Shown: positions 35,236 to 45,800 of the stretch, piece after piece
Numbering within the stretch: position 1 is the first letter of the stretch
How the letters are laid out: every line of letters begins with the position of its first letter
Assembly (NCBI RefSeq): GCF_008973715.1
Contig: NZ_WBOL01000013.1
Span: forward strand, 1 to 64,000
Source of the DNA: Nitrincola schmidtii
Lineage (GTDB): Bacteria > Pseudomonadota > Gammaproteobacteria > Pseudomonadales > Balneatricaceae
Direction of reading: 5' to 3'
DNA: 64,000 nt
The notes under the pieces: generated by a model
Seen by the model: the letters and a program-made list of their open reading frames with translations, nothing else
What the model was told of the DNA's origin: nothing
Databases searched by the model: none
Made by a program: the position numbers and the translations under genes

Positions 35236-37350
35236 TTACCTTATCGATTCTGTATTTATTAATTTTTTAAATTCCAAACTATCAAGTGGTTTGTAAAACA
35301 AATAACCCTGCGCTTTAGTACAGCCTAGCTTTAGTAAATGAGACTGCTGCTCTATCGTTTCAACACCTTCGGCGATGACTTCAAGATTTAGACTTTCTGC
35401 CAATGTGATGACGGTTCTTACAATACTGGCAGCGACTTTATCATCAGTAAGGTCACTAACGAAAGCTCTGTCAATTTTTAGGGTAGTTAATGGAAGCTTC
35501 CTCAAGTAAGACAAACTTGAGTAGCCCGTTCCAAAATCATCAAGTGCTACTTTAAAGCCCGCTTCTCTGAGCTGTTTCAATGACTCGATGACCATCTCTT
35601 CTCTGGAAATCAATCCTGTTTCAGTCACTTCAAACTCAAATAAGCTGGGTTCTAAATCGTAATCATTCACATATTTCATTAAGTGCTTTGCAAAACCTGA
35701 ACCTTCAAGTTCATACACTGATAGATTGATTGCCACGGGCAATATGGCTAGTCCAGATTGTTTAATTTCCGCTAAATGTCGGCACGTTTCCTCCATGACC
35801 CAACTGCCTAAATCAGCAATTAAGCCAGAACGTTCTGCGATCGGAATGAATACCGATGGAGAGATAAAGCCTTGTGTAGGATGATTCCATCTGACTAAAA
35901 CCTCTGACGCAAACACCTCGCCTGTTTCTAAGTGAACCTTCGGTTGAAAATTCAGGCTGAGACCATTGGATGCAATGGCTTCTCTGAGTGCTTGCTCAAG
36001 CAACAATCTATCACGTGCTTGATGGCTCATATCAGAGTTGTAAAAGCAAAAAGTATTTCGGCCATCGCTCTTAGCTTGCTGCAATGCAATTCGTGCAAAG
36101 CGCAATAAGTCATCAACGTTAGTCGTATCATCTGGATAAAAAGCGATACCCAATGATGGATTCATATATAAGTTTTCATTATCTATTTGAAAAGGTAGCT
36201 GGAGTGATGACTTTAATTCAAAGATCAAACGACTAATATCTATCGCGTTTTTAATATCAGCAACCAACACACCAAACTCATCAGCAGCTAAACGCACTAA
36301 TAGATTTTGATCACTCACTATGGGCTTTAATCGACTAGCAGCTTGTTGTATCAACCGATCGCAGAAAGCATGACCAAAGCTGTCATTAATCAGCTGAATT
36401 TCTCCTAGGTCTAACTTAATGACTGCGATTTTCTTATTACGATGGATATTGCTTTGAATACTAAATTTAAGTCGATCAATTAATTGGTTTCTATTCCCCA
36501 GCTCTGTCAAAGGATCATGATTAACTAAAAAATCAATTTGAGCTTCTCGCGCCCTCAGCTCAGATAGATCATGAAATACAGCAACATAATACTCTATTTC
36601 ACCTTGTTTATTATTCAGGCAGTTAATCGACAACCATTGTAGATATGCACTCCCATCTTTCCTGCGATTCCAAATTTCTCCTTGCCAAGTACCTGTTTTA
36701 TTGACTTGATTCCACAAAGCTTCATAGAAACTTGAGTCATGATGTTTTGATTGCAGAATCTTAGGGGTATTACCCATGACATCAGATGCTGAATAGCCCG
36801 TTATTTCACAAAAAGCACGGTTAACTTGCAAAATTCGAGAGAAGGCATCCGTTACAAAAATACCCTCAATGGTATTATCAAATACTCTTTTAGCCAGACG
36901 TTGCTGTATTTCCAGTGCGTTTTGTTCACGCAAATCTCTAGCAATCCCCGTAATCCATGCGACTTTTCCATGCTCATCCATGTGCGGTATAACGCTTAAG
37001 TTAACGGGAATAGATTGATTATTTAAGTCTTTAAACTCAATGTCACCTTTCCATGTTTCACGTTGTTGAATAATGGATGGGAAAACATGATCTTTTAAGA
37101 GTGCATAGACCTCAGCAGAGTGAAAGTCTTCCACGTAAAGCGGTTCAGATGCCAAATTATGATCTTGTGAGATAGCCAACAACTTTCGACCCGCATGATT
37201 GACAAAAAGTATGCGTTCATCAAGAGAAATGGTCGCTATCATTTCATTAGCGGCATCAATGATAGACGCCTGCTGACTGGACAAGTTAAAGTCATCCGTG
37301 CTTGGCGTCGATCTTGTTATTGCTTTTCGCCTATCAAGGTCATTTATCAT
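35236..37350 (-). CDS. PAS-PAS-GGDEF(degenerate)-EAL protein, likely phosphodiesterase
   Basis: About 704 residues from the ATG at 37350; a TTG four codons earlier (37362) is also possible. There is no membrane segment. Two PAS domains (about 30-145 and 155-270) precede a GGDEF domain whose signature is RLAADEF, so it has lost the glycines needed for cyclase activity. The EAL domain is intact (SEVLVRWN, NLSVYELE, FEVTETG, DDFGTGYSSL, LKIDRAF). It should degrade cyclic-di-GMP, with the dead GGDEF perhaps acting as a GTP sensor. It is the last gene of an operon with the BLUF protein (gap about 47 bp) and the Aer-type receptor. Confidence 0.88.
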   Translation of the reverse strand: MINDLDRRKAITRSTPSTDDFNLSSQQASIIDAANEMIATISLDERILFVNHAGRKLLAISQDHNLASEPLYVEDFHSAEVYALLKDHVFPSIIQQRETWKGDIEFKDLNNQSIPVNLSVIPHMDEHGKVAWITGIARDLREQNALEIQQRLAKRVFDNTIEGIFVTDAFSRILQVNRAFCEITGYSASDVMGNTPKILQSKHHDSSFYEALWNQVNKTGTWQGEIWNRRKDGSAYLQWLSINCLNNKQGEIEYYVAVFHDLSELRAREAQIDFLVNHDPLTELGNRNQLIDRLKFSIQSNIHRNKKIAVIKLDLGEIQLINDSFGHAFCDRLIQQAASRLKPIVSDQNLLVRLAADEFGVLVADIKNAIDISRLIFELKSSLQLPFQIDNENLYMNPSLGIAFYPDDTTNVDDLLRFARIALQQAKSDGRNTFCFYNSDMSHQARDRLLLEQALREAIASNGLSLNFQPKVHLETGEVFASEVLVRWNHPTQGFISPSVFIPIAERSGLIADLGSWVMEETCRHLAEIKQSGLAILPVAINLSVYELEGSGFAKHLMKYVNDYDLEPSLFEFEVTETGLISREEMVIESLKQLREAGFKVALDDFGTGYSSLSYLRKLPLTTLKIDRAFVSDLTDDKVAASIVRTVITLAESLNLEVIAEGVETIEQQSHLLKLGCTKAQGYLFYKPLDSLEFKKLINTESIR

Positions 37351-37397
37351 TACACTATCCAACTATACGTAAACACGAGTATTAGAGGTCTTTTCTA

Positions 37398-40300
37398 TTA
37401 ATTGACCTGAGTCGCTATTGCTTCAAATAAGGTACAGGACATTTCCGGATGTTCTCTGTAATAGTTAAACAAATCATATTTACCTGTTTTAACACCAGCG
37501 GCGTTGAGCAAATATGATTTATCCAGACGATGAAACCCCATATACCAATCCATAAACAAACGCTGATCTATGTTTCCATTCATCAGTAGCGTTACATCGG
37601 TGTGCCTGGTGTCATGACAGATTTTTTGAAAAAGTTGATTAATAATGATCTCTTTTCCTTCCAGATATTGAATAAACGCACCATCAAGAAGAATCAAACG
37701 ACCTGTCACACCCACTAATCTGTTTGAATAGGTAGCTTTTTCCGCAATTTGTTGGAATTGTTCTGTTTGAGCATCATCCACTGGTCGACTAATGTAAATC
37801 AAAAAACTGAGTGGACTACCCGCGATCTCAAGGCTGTTATGATGATCGGATAACAGTCTAAACACGGCGCTTTCATTCATAGGACGATGAAAATAAAACC
37901 CTTGAGTTAAATGAATGCCTAGTGCACTGATTAAATCACGTTGTAAGGATGTTTCTACGCCTTCAGCGACTAACTGCATATTGAGCGCCCTTCCCATTCG
38001 AGCAATAGCCGCCACCACTGCCTGACTGTCTGGGCGCTGTTCCAAATCAGTTATGAAAGCACGGTCAATTTTTAGTGTATGAGCGCGCAAATTCAGTAGT
38101 TGTGCAAGCGAGGAGAAACCCGTACCAAAATCATCAACGGCTAAACGAAAACCCATATCGACAAAGCGCTCTAGAATCGCTTTATTCGAGCTTAAATCAG
38201 CCATCAACGAGGTTTCGGTGATCTCTAGTAGGATATTAGAAGGATTTGCGGACGTTTTTTGGAGTATATCTTGAAAAGACTCAACCAATCGCACATCGCT
38301 CAACTGTCTTGTGGAAAGATTAACAGAGATATAAGGAGCGGTATCACCAAACACCTCTTCTAAACGACACTCGACCTCACAGGCTTTATGAAAAACCCAT
38401 CGACCAATATCGATAATAATGTTGCTAGTTTCTGCAATCGGAATAAAAAGTGCTGGAGATATTTCTCCAAGAGAAGAGTTCCATCTTAGCAATACCTCAA
38501 CACCCTTGACAGCACCACTATCACTTCCAACAATGGGCTGAAAATTTAAGTAAAACTCATCTTTTTCTATTGCATTGCGAAGCCCTAAAGAGATTTCTAA
38601 ACGTAATGCCGTCTCATCTTGAACCAGTTGACTATAAAACTGCCAACTGTCTCTACCTTTATTTTTGGCGGTGTACATTGCTAAATCGGCATTACGAAGC
38701 ATATCTTCAGCAGAGTGGGTACTACCATGACCAATCGCTACGCCAATACTTGCCGTAATTGTCAACTTCGCGTTTAGGTATGATACATCCTTGCGCAATG
38801 CTTCAATAATGCGGGTTGCGATGATTCCTGCCTGATCAACTCCTTCAAGTGCTTCACATAAAACAACAAACTCATCACCTGATAATCGTCCTACGGTATC
38901 TCCTGGACGAACCGTTGTGACTAAGCGCTTAGCCACTTCTTTTAACAGAAGATCCCCTGCTTCATGACCCTGTGTATCATTAATTTCTTTGAAACCATCC
39001 AAATCAATAAACAATACTGACAAATGTCCATTTTCACGCTTTGACCTATCCAAGGCATGTCTTAATCTATCCAAAATGAGTGACCGATTCGGAAGCCCTG
39101 TTAAGGGGTCGTGATAGGCGTTCCATGCCAACTCATCTTTTACTTTTTTAACTGCTGTCAGATCGACAATAGTTGCAACCAACACCCTTCCATGAGCACT
39201 TTCTGTTTTGGAAATAGAGGCATCCATCGGGAAGTAAGTACCGTCTTTACAGTAACCTGAAATTTCTGCCCGCTCAGACATTCGCATTTGATGAAGACTC
39301 CCTTCAACAAATCGTTTGAAATATTCTTCATGACGAGAACGAATGCTAGGTGGTACCAATTGATGCACTGAAAGACCAATCATTTCCTGATAGGCGTAAC
39401 GAAAAAGCTCTGCAGCCCTTGGATTTGCTTCTGTGATGATGCCTAACTCGTTGGTGGCAATCACAGCCATATCTGCAACTGAAAGGATACTGATTGAGCT
39501 ATCTACACTAGGCTGATTAGCTTGTTCCTGCTGATTGGAGCTAGTTGATAACACTGACTGATTGGATGCCACATTCAGTTTTCTATAAAACTGGTCTAGA
39601 TAACGTGATGGAATTTGCGGTGAAATCGCTCCAAAGGTTTCAATAATTTCAAACGTTCCATCACCGCCACATTGCGATAAATAACTATTAACGCATGCAT
39701 GATGGGTCGCAGCATCCATACTCACCAACCCCTGAGGAGCACTAATACAAACCGTTTGTAATGCTTTAATCAGTAACTCGGGATCAGTACTTTCAACTTT
39801 TCTAACGGCTTCAGCAAAGGCTTTAACGCAGGTATAAACGCCCTCACCAAAGTTCGTTAACACCCCATTACCCTCAGGCCAAATACCCTCTACTTGGGGC
39901 AATTGACTTAACTTCTTTAAGTAGTGTTTATTTGCAGCAGTATTAACCGACATAAAATACGTATTACTGGAGTATAAACCTTCCCTGACCTCTGGCTTTA
40001 GATATGAAACCAGTACTTCATCATAGTGCCCCATAACAACTGCCATGCGTTGCTTCAGACCACGCTCTGCGAAGCGATTAAGTAAGTTGATTTGGTCAAC
40101 ACCGGCAAAGTAAGGCACGAAAACGTCAGCACCAGAACGTTCTAGCCCATCTAACAACCAATCTATCTCAGAATTACTGACACCTAATGCAAGGTATTGC
40201 TCACCGACGACTTCACCATTCTGTTGATGCAATGAATTCATTGCAGCTTCTATGGATCCTCTTGGCCACTCATAATTATTGCCAGCAAAATACATTTTAG

Positions 40301-40724
40301 GACCAAAGTTTTTGGCCATATAAGGAATCATTTTGCATATTTGCTGGTTGGGAAGTGCTGCGAAACTGAAGAAGTATCGGCTTGCGATACTGCCTTCGTA
40401 AAACGAAAAATTAAGATAGGGAACCTGCCTACGTTCACTGACCTGATCAGCCACAGCAATTCGTGAATTGGACATTAAGTTGCCAATAATGACACAACAC
40501 TGTTGATCGACAAGACGATGGGCAGCTGGCACTGCGGTTTCAGGTAAACTTCCATCATCCTCTATGACCAGTTCAACTTTTCTGCCGAGCAAACCTCCCG
40601 CTTGATTGATCTCATCGACAGCAATTTGAGCAGCCCAGCAGATCTCTTGACCATACATGTGTACCAAACCCGTCAAGGGAGGCATCAATCCAAGTCGGAT
40701 AGGCTCATTGATCGCGTCAGACAA
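37398..40724 (-). CDS. PBP-PAS-GGDEF-EAL-BLUF multisensor cyclic-di-GMP protein
   Basis: 1108 residues. Residues 8-375 form a periplasmic-binding-protein fold of the AmiC/branched-chain type (LGLMPPLTGLVHMYGQEICWAAQIAVDEIN), without signal peptide or membrane segment, so it should act in the cytoplasm. PAS is at about 415-525. GGDEF (536-700) has SGDEF at 615-619 and an RPGD inhibitory site. EAL (707-950) has EVL at 743-745 and DDFGTGF at 864-870. BLUF (971-1066) has Tyr977, Asn1001, Gln1019, Trp1060 and Met1062, with the spacing of AppA Tyr21, Asn45, Gln63, Trp104 and Met106. It would combine a small ligand and blue light to set cyclic-di-GMP. The start is TTG with GGAG seven bases upstream. 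Middle gene of its operon. Confidence 0.9.
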   Translation of the reverse strand: MSDAINEPIRLGLMPPLTGLVHMYGQEICWAAQIAVDEINQAGGLLGRKVELVIEDDGSLPETAVPAAHRLVDQQCCVIIGNLMSNSRIAVADQVSERRQVPYLNFSFYEGSIASRYFFSFAALPNQQICKMIPYMAKNFGPKMYFAGNNYEWPRGSIEAAMNSLHQQNGEVVGEQYLALGVSNSEIDWLLDGLERSGADVFVPYFAGVDQINLLNRFAERGLKQRMAVVMGHYDEVLVSYLKPEVREGLYSSNTYFMSVNTAANKHYLKKLSQLPQVEGIWPEGNGVLTNFGEGVYTCVKAFAEAVRKVESTDPELLIKALQTVCISAPQGLVSMDAATHHACVNSYLSQCGGDGTFEIIETFGAISPQIPSRYLDQFYRKLNVASNQSVLSTSSNQQEQANQPSVDSSISILSVADMAVIATNELGIITEANPRAAELFRYAYQEMIGLSVHQLVPPSIRSRHEEYFKRFVEGSLHQMRMSERAEISGYCKDGTYFPMDASISKTESAHGRVLVATIVDLTAVKKVKDELAWNAYHDPLTGLPNRSLILDRLRHALDRSKRENGHLSVLFIDLDGFKEINDTQGHEAGDLLLKEVAKRLVTTVRPGDTVGRLSGDEFVVLCEALEGVDQAGIIATRIIEALRKDVSYLNAKLTITASIGVAIGHGSTHSAEDMLRNADLAMYTAKNKGRDSWQFYSQLVQDETALRLEISLGLRNAIEKDEFYLNFQPIVGSDSGAVKGVEVLLRWNSSLGEISPALFIPIAETSNIIIDIGRWVFHKACEVECRLEEVFGDTAPYISVNLSTRQLSDVRLVESFQDILQKTSANPSNILLEITETSLMADLSSNKAILERFVDMGFRLAVDDFGTGFSSLAQLLNLRAHTLKIDRAFITDLEQRPDSQAVVAAIARMGRALNMQLVAEGVETSLQRDLISALGIHLTQGFYFHRPMNESAVFRLLSDHHNSLEIAGSPLSFLIYISRPVDDAQTEQFQQIAEKATYSNRLVGVTGRLILLDGAFIQYLEGKEIIINQLFQKICHDTRHTDVTLLMNGNIDQRLFMDWYMGFHRLDKSYLLNAAGVKTGKYDLFNYYREHPEMSCTLFEAIATQVN

Positions 40725-40794
40725 AACTAACTCCTAACTATGATAGGCATATCCGTTGCAGCACTGAATGTAATAAATCATCACCAAAAACTAA

Positions 40795-42375
40795 CTACCT
40801 AGTTTTTTGCTTCGACCAAAATTGATCCGCCAACTCTGAAAACCCGGTCGCTAGTGAGAGAACATCATCACTGGTTGATGAACTCTTCGACACGGCATCC
40901 AAATTTTGTTCTGACATATCCCTAATCAACACAACACTTCGATTAATTTCATCTGCAACCGCACTTTGTTGCTCAACTGCTGCAGCAATTTGGGTACTCA
41001 TATCATTAATATTTTCAATAGCAGCCCAAATGGCTTCTAAAGATGTTACAGCTTCACTCCCTTTAATGGCCGCCTCTTCCGTTTTTTCTTTTCCTAAATT
41101 CATCACATCAACAGCTTTTGTGGAGTTAGATTGCAGCTGTTCAATCATCACCCGAATTTCTTCCGTTGATGTTCTCGTTCTTGTTGCTAAAGATCTAACC
41201 TCATCAGCGACTACAGCAAATCCTCGGCCTGCATCACCAGCACGTGCAGCCTCTATCGCGGCATTTAACGCCAACAGGTTTGTTTGCTCAGCAATCGCAT
41301 TAATCACATCCAATATTGTTGAGATTGAATTACTGCTGGCTTTAACTTCATCAATTACCTTAGCTGCTTGAATGATTTCATCTCGGAGTGCTTTAACAGA
41401 GGAAACCGTTTCTTCAACGACTCGTCTACCTTTACCTGTTTCTTTCTTTCCTTGCTCTGCAGAATACGCTGTACTTTGAGCGTTGCCAGCCACTTCTTGA
41501 ATACTGGCAGACATTTCATTGATAGCAGCAGCAACCTGATCCGTTTCTGCATACTGCCTTTCAACACCTGCGCGAGACTGATTAACGGCAACACCTAGGC
41601 TAGTCGAACTATTCATCATCGTATTAGCCGAGTCAGCGATCCGACCTATAAGCCCAGCAGTTTCAGACTCCAAAGCCTTAAGCGCCAATAGCATTTGTCC
41701 AATATCGTCATTTCTACCGGTATAGACATAACACGCTACAGGGTTTTCCATCACAGCCTTAGATGCTTTGATCACTTTCTTGAGAGGGCTCAGCGTAACT
41801 AGCTGACCGATCAACGATAAAAGTACACCTGAAAAACCCAACACTAATTGATAGATCGGATCACTTAAGAAAAAAAGTGCAGTCATAAACGTCAATAAAG
41901 GAAGGATAAGCCAGAGGAGTGTTTTAGTGATGGTAGGAAGTTTCTTTTTTAACTGAATCGGTGACTTACCCGCCATCATTTTAGGATAAATTTGATTAGC
42001 ACGCTCAATAAACGATCTGTCTGGTTTTCTTCGTATCGACTGATATTCGGCAACGACACCATTTTTTTTAATCGGTGTCACATACGCATCTACCCAGTAA
42101 TGATTTCCATTTTTACATCGATTCTTCACCATACCCATCCATGAGTTACCCAACTTCACGGTAGACCAAAGATCATCGAATGCAGCGGGTGGCATATCCG
42201 GGTGTCTAACCATGTTATGGTTTTTGCCAAGCAACTCATCTTCCCTGAAACCACTTATATTTATAAAGTCGTCGTTGACATAAGTGATAGCGCCCTTGAG
42301 GTTTGTAGTTGATAGGATGTTGGCATTATCCGAATACCCCTCTTCAACTTGGGTGACAGGTAAGTTTTGTTTCAT
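40795..42375 (-). CDS. Aer-type methyl-accepting chemotaxis protein (PAS-MCP)
   Basis: 526 residues. The N-terminal PAS domain (about 15-130) closely follows E. coli Aer: [64 protein letters not shown]. Aer PAS binds FAD and senses redox or oxygen. Two short membrane segments (about 150-195) are followed by a HAMP-like region and the MCP signalling domain with the hairpin [32 protein letters not shown]. There is no periplasmic ligand domain. It is the first gene of the operon with the BLUF protein (gap 70 bp). Its 5' end plus upstream region is duplicated 20 kb away as a pseudogene. Confidence 0.92.
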   Translation of the reverse strand: MKQNLPVTQVEEGYSDNANILSTTNLKGAITYVNDDFINISGFREDELLGKNHNMVRHPDMPPAAFDDLWSTVKLGNSWMGMVKNRCKNGNHYWVDAYVTPIKKNGVVAEYQSIRRKPDRSFIERANQIYPKMMAGKSPIQLKKKLPTITKTLLWLILPLLTFMTALFFLSDPIYQLVLGFSGVLLSLIGQLVTLSPLKKVIKASKAVMENPVACYVYTGRNDDIGQMLLALKALESETAGLIGRIADSANTMMNSSTSLGVAVNQSRAGVERQYAETDQVAAAINEMSASIQEVAGNAQSTAYSAEQGKKETGKGRRVVEETVSSVKALRDEIIQAAKVIDEVKASSNSISTILDVINAIAEQTNLLALNAAIEAARAGDAGRGFAVVADEVRSLATRTRTSTEEIRVMIEQLQSNSTKAVDVMNLGKEKTEEAAIKGSEAVTSLEAIWAAIENINDMSTQIAAAVEQQSAVADEINRSVVLIRDMSEQNLDAVSKSSSTSDDVLSLATGFSELADQFWSKQKTR

Positions 42376-42800
42376 TTTAAGTAGGAAGCCCTTATTATTC
42401 TTGTCATCTACGTTGCACGTTATGACACATTAAGCTATATGCTTAGCGCATATTGTCTTAATTCCACATAAAAATAAAGAGATTTTCAACTCGGACAACT
42501 GTATCAATTAGTACTGTATAGCCATTCGAATACAGCCAAAGCGTTTGTAATTAATAGATAAAAATTATCAAGAAAATATTTATCGTAAGTTTTAAGTTTA
42601 AAACTGCATAAAACTAGGGCATCAATTTCAGCATCAGGTTTTTTCGCAAATGAATTGGTTCCACTGTATAACATTCACCCTTAACGTAATGTGTGGATTT
42701 GAACCATACTCCTTGGCATGAATACAAAACAGACGACCGAAAACACAGAAAAAACAGACTTAAAGCAATACACCTCAAGGTTTTCAGATTTTCTCACTTG
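42148..42800. repeat. Long direct repeat, copy 1 (aer-like 5' end / intergenic / dusA relic)
   Basis: This stretch aligns with about 62190-62840 in the same orientation at roughly 80 percent by eye. The intergenic part is exactly 342 bp in both copies. Here the chemoreceptor side is intact and the dusA side is a relic. It forms the left border of the 20-kb island. Confidence 0.85.
42376..42717. other. Gene-free region upstream of the Aer-type gene
   Basis: 342 bp corresponding to the aer-like/dusA divergent promoter region. It matches 62418-62759 and contains the degraded dusA -10 (TATAAC at 42667-42672, where the intact copy has TATAAT). The promoter of the chemoreceptor operon must lie in it on the minus strand. 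Confidence 0.6.
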
Positions 42801-42801
42801 A
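42718..42801 (+). pseudogene. Truncated relic of the dusA 5' end
   Basis: The ATG and following codons read MNTKQTTENTEKTDLKQ..., parallel to the intact dusA start [17 protein letters not shown] at 62760, and end at TGA after 27 codons. Similarity is lost after the shared RFS. It sits at the same distance (342 bp) from the chemoreceptor ATG as intact dusA does from the chemoreceptor relic. It is therefore the left half of a reciprocal pair of pseudogene borders. Confidence 0.75.
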
Positions 42802-42802
42802 T

Positions 42803-42836
42803 AAAAAAGAGCGCAGTAACCCTAGTCACTGCGCTC
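42803..42836 (-). terminator. Terminator overlapping the end of the TpsA gene
   Basis: On the minus strand GAGCGCAGT, a ten-base loop, ACTGCGCTC, then TTTTTT. The stem's first arm is the last three sense codons of tpsA, and the stop codon is in the loop. Confidence 0.8.
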
Positions 42837-45800
42837 AGATATCACTATCGTACTGCTGCGTCCATCAATGGTGACCATTAACTGTATCGGGAAAGCGCCG
42901 TCTGGCACAGCTGCAGCAATGAAGCTGTTGGTTTCAGGAATAAAGCGCAGCCATGCTGGTAAAGGGTCGCCATTCAACAGCGTAACCTGCACTAGCGCAT
43001 TGGGTCGCGCATTCTCAATGACTTGAGCCGGCAATTGGAAGCTGAAACCCGCACCGGCTGTCGCCATATCTTTCGAAACCAGAACAGAAACAATACCATC
43101 CTGTTGAACGGTGGACGCCTGCACTAACTCAACCGAAATGTCACTAGAGTTCAGTGATAGCGATGGCGCACTTGTCTGTGATTCGGACAAAGACGCGCTA
43201 TAAACGCTAGAAAATTGCGGTGGTGGTGGAAGAGTTACAGCCGAAACTGTCAAATTGGCTTCAACATAGTTGATGTCATAGTTGAGGTTACTCGCGTTGG
43301 TTACGGAACCTTGTTGAATAGCGTAAATACCTACACCACTTCCTGCTTCTCGGATCAGGTTGCCACTGATACTATCGCCAGCGACCAAGCCACGGGAACT
43401 GCTTTGCGCCTCTGTCCGAAAGGTCAGCGCTGGATCGCTCATTCCTTCCAGCTTGCTCTTGGCATCGGCTGTTATCGTGATGGGACGACGGCTGATGGAC
43501 AAGATGCCATTCTCAAAGCTGAGGTTATAATTGCCATCAATGGCGTCGCCACTGACGGTGTTGGTGTAGATTCCGGCATGGATGCCGCTCGCCCCCGTTG
43601 CGTTCGGCGAAGCTATCAGCGCGCTCTTGTCTTCACCATTGACCAGCCCGCTAATAGTAAAGCCGCTGACCGAGTGCCCTAATCCGTCATAGGTGACGGT
43701 GTGGCTGTTGCCTATTATAGTGGCGCTAGCCTTGCCGATGATGAGGCTGCCGTTAGAGAAGCTGAGGTTGTAGTTGTTATCTGTGCCGCTTGCGGAGTGA
43801 ACGTAGTTGCCAACATTAGTACCGCTACCGCCGCTGGTGGTAACGCCGCTCAACACTGCAATCGTCTCGCCGTTAACCAGGCCGTCAGCGGTAAAACCGC
43901 TGACACTCTGAACCAGACCGTTGTAGGTGCGGCTGTCACTGTTGGCGATAACCGTGGCGCTCGCCTTGTCGATGGTGGCTTCTGTGTTGCCTGGGGCAAT
44001 CAACGTGTAGTTGCCAGCATCAGCGCCTGAAATACTGGCCTCGGTCACATTGACGGTTTTATCGACGCCCGCGTCTTTGGTGTCAAAGGCCGAAGTTTCA
44101 GTCATTGTTAAGACGTCACCCAAGATACGGTCATCACTGCTGTTGACGGTGGCATCTGTCGTGCCGTCATAAACCCGATCAACACCGGTATAACTGACAT
44201 TCAGGTCTTTTTTACCCACTGTCAAAGTGCCGTCGGCGATTCCGGACACGTTATAGCCCAGTGCAGTGAGGTCAGTGGCAAGACCACTGGCGTCCACCGT
44301 ATAGCTGCCCACGTTCAGGGTCGACGATGTCGAAAAGGTCGCATTGGTGATCGTCAAGCCGCTGATACCATCGCCATTCTGCAAGCTGTCGCCGCTTAGT
44401 GTGAAGGTCGGGTTGCTGTCGCCGTAGGTGATGCTGTGCGACGAAATACTGCCGCTGGCATTCGGTTGCTCGCGGTAGATGGCGTAGAGCCCGGCGCCGA
44501 GTGGGGTCGTGTAGTTGGTGTCCGTCTCGTCGCTGTTGTAGCGGAAGCGCCCGCTGCCTGAACCGACCAGGTCAGTCAGGCCGGTGCTGCCAGTGATGCT
44601 GCCGGTGAAGAGCGTCGCCCTCCCACCGTCGCCGACGGTAACCGTTTTACCGCTAGTGACGATGATATTCCCGCCTGCTGCATCGCCCGCCGCCGAGTTT
44701 TTGCCAGCATTGAGCACAATGGCGTTGGCCGAGGTATCAGTGGTAGCAATGTTTTCAGTGATGGATAGATCGCCGCTCAAAGTCTCAATCAAGATTGGAC
44801 CGGTGGCACTGATGCCGGTGGGGTTGACCGTGCCGATGGTCAGCGCGTTGTTGTTGACATAGATCAGGCTGCCGACGCCGCTGGCGGCAAGGGTGCCGAT
44901 GGCGTTGTTCGTTGAATTCAGCGTGACATTGCCGCTCCCGGTCAAGGCCAGTTTGTCGGCCGACAGATAGCCGCTCACCCCATTATTGGTGACATTACCG
45001 CTGCCTTGCAGGGTGATAGTATGGTTGCCGGTGGCAATCAGTGCATTATTGAGGGTGATGTCGCCGCCGTAAATCGCGATCGGGCCGGCGACAGTGGCGG
45101 CTCCCAGGCTGATATTGGCGGTATTGCCCGCCTTGCCGATGGTCAAGCCGCCGAGCGTGCCGGTGATGGGAGTGCTGGTCAGATCGAAAGCGCTACTAAA
45201 GCTGGCACTGGCCGGTTCGATCGTCAGTGCGCCGCTGCCACTGTAAGCGCTGGTGTTGGTCGCCGACAGCGGATTGTCGTTGCGAATGATCAGCGTTCCC
45301 GCATTGATGGCTGTGGCACCGCTGTAGAGGTTCACACCACCCAGCGTCAGTATGCCGCTGCCGTCTTTAATCAAGCCACCGGTGCCGCTGATAATGCCGT
45401 CGTAGGCTGCCGAGATATTGCGTGCATCACCAATGGTTAGCGTATGACTGTCCAAATCGGTCGTGCCAACACCGGTCATCGCGGAAAGGGTCTTGTCGTC
45501 TTCAATACCCAAGCTTCCGCTGTTGACCAGGCCTGAGCTGGCGGCAATGCTGCCGGTGCTGTTCAGCACAAGGTTGCTGCCAGCGCCAATGGTGGTAAGA
45601 CCGGTATACGTATTTAAGCCACCCAGCGTCAATATTCCGCTGCCGGCGTTGGTGATACCAAAACCAGTCCCTGCAATCACGCCCGGCAACGTCAGCTGCG
45701 TGCCCCCGACCTCAATCAGACTGTTTGCGCCCAGTGTTACTCCACCGCCAAGGGAACTGGTGCCAAAGCTGGTGGCCAGCGTGCCGCCATTCAGAATGAT

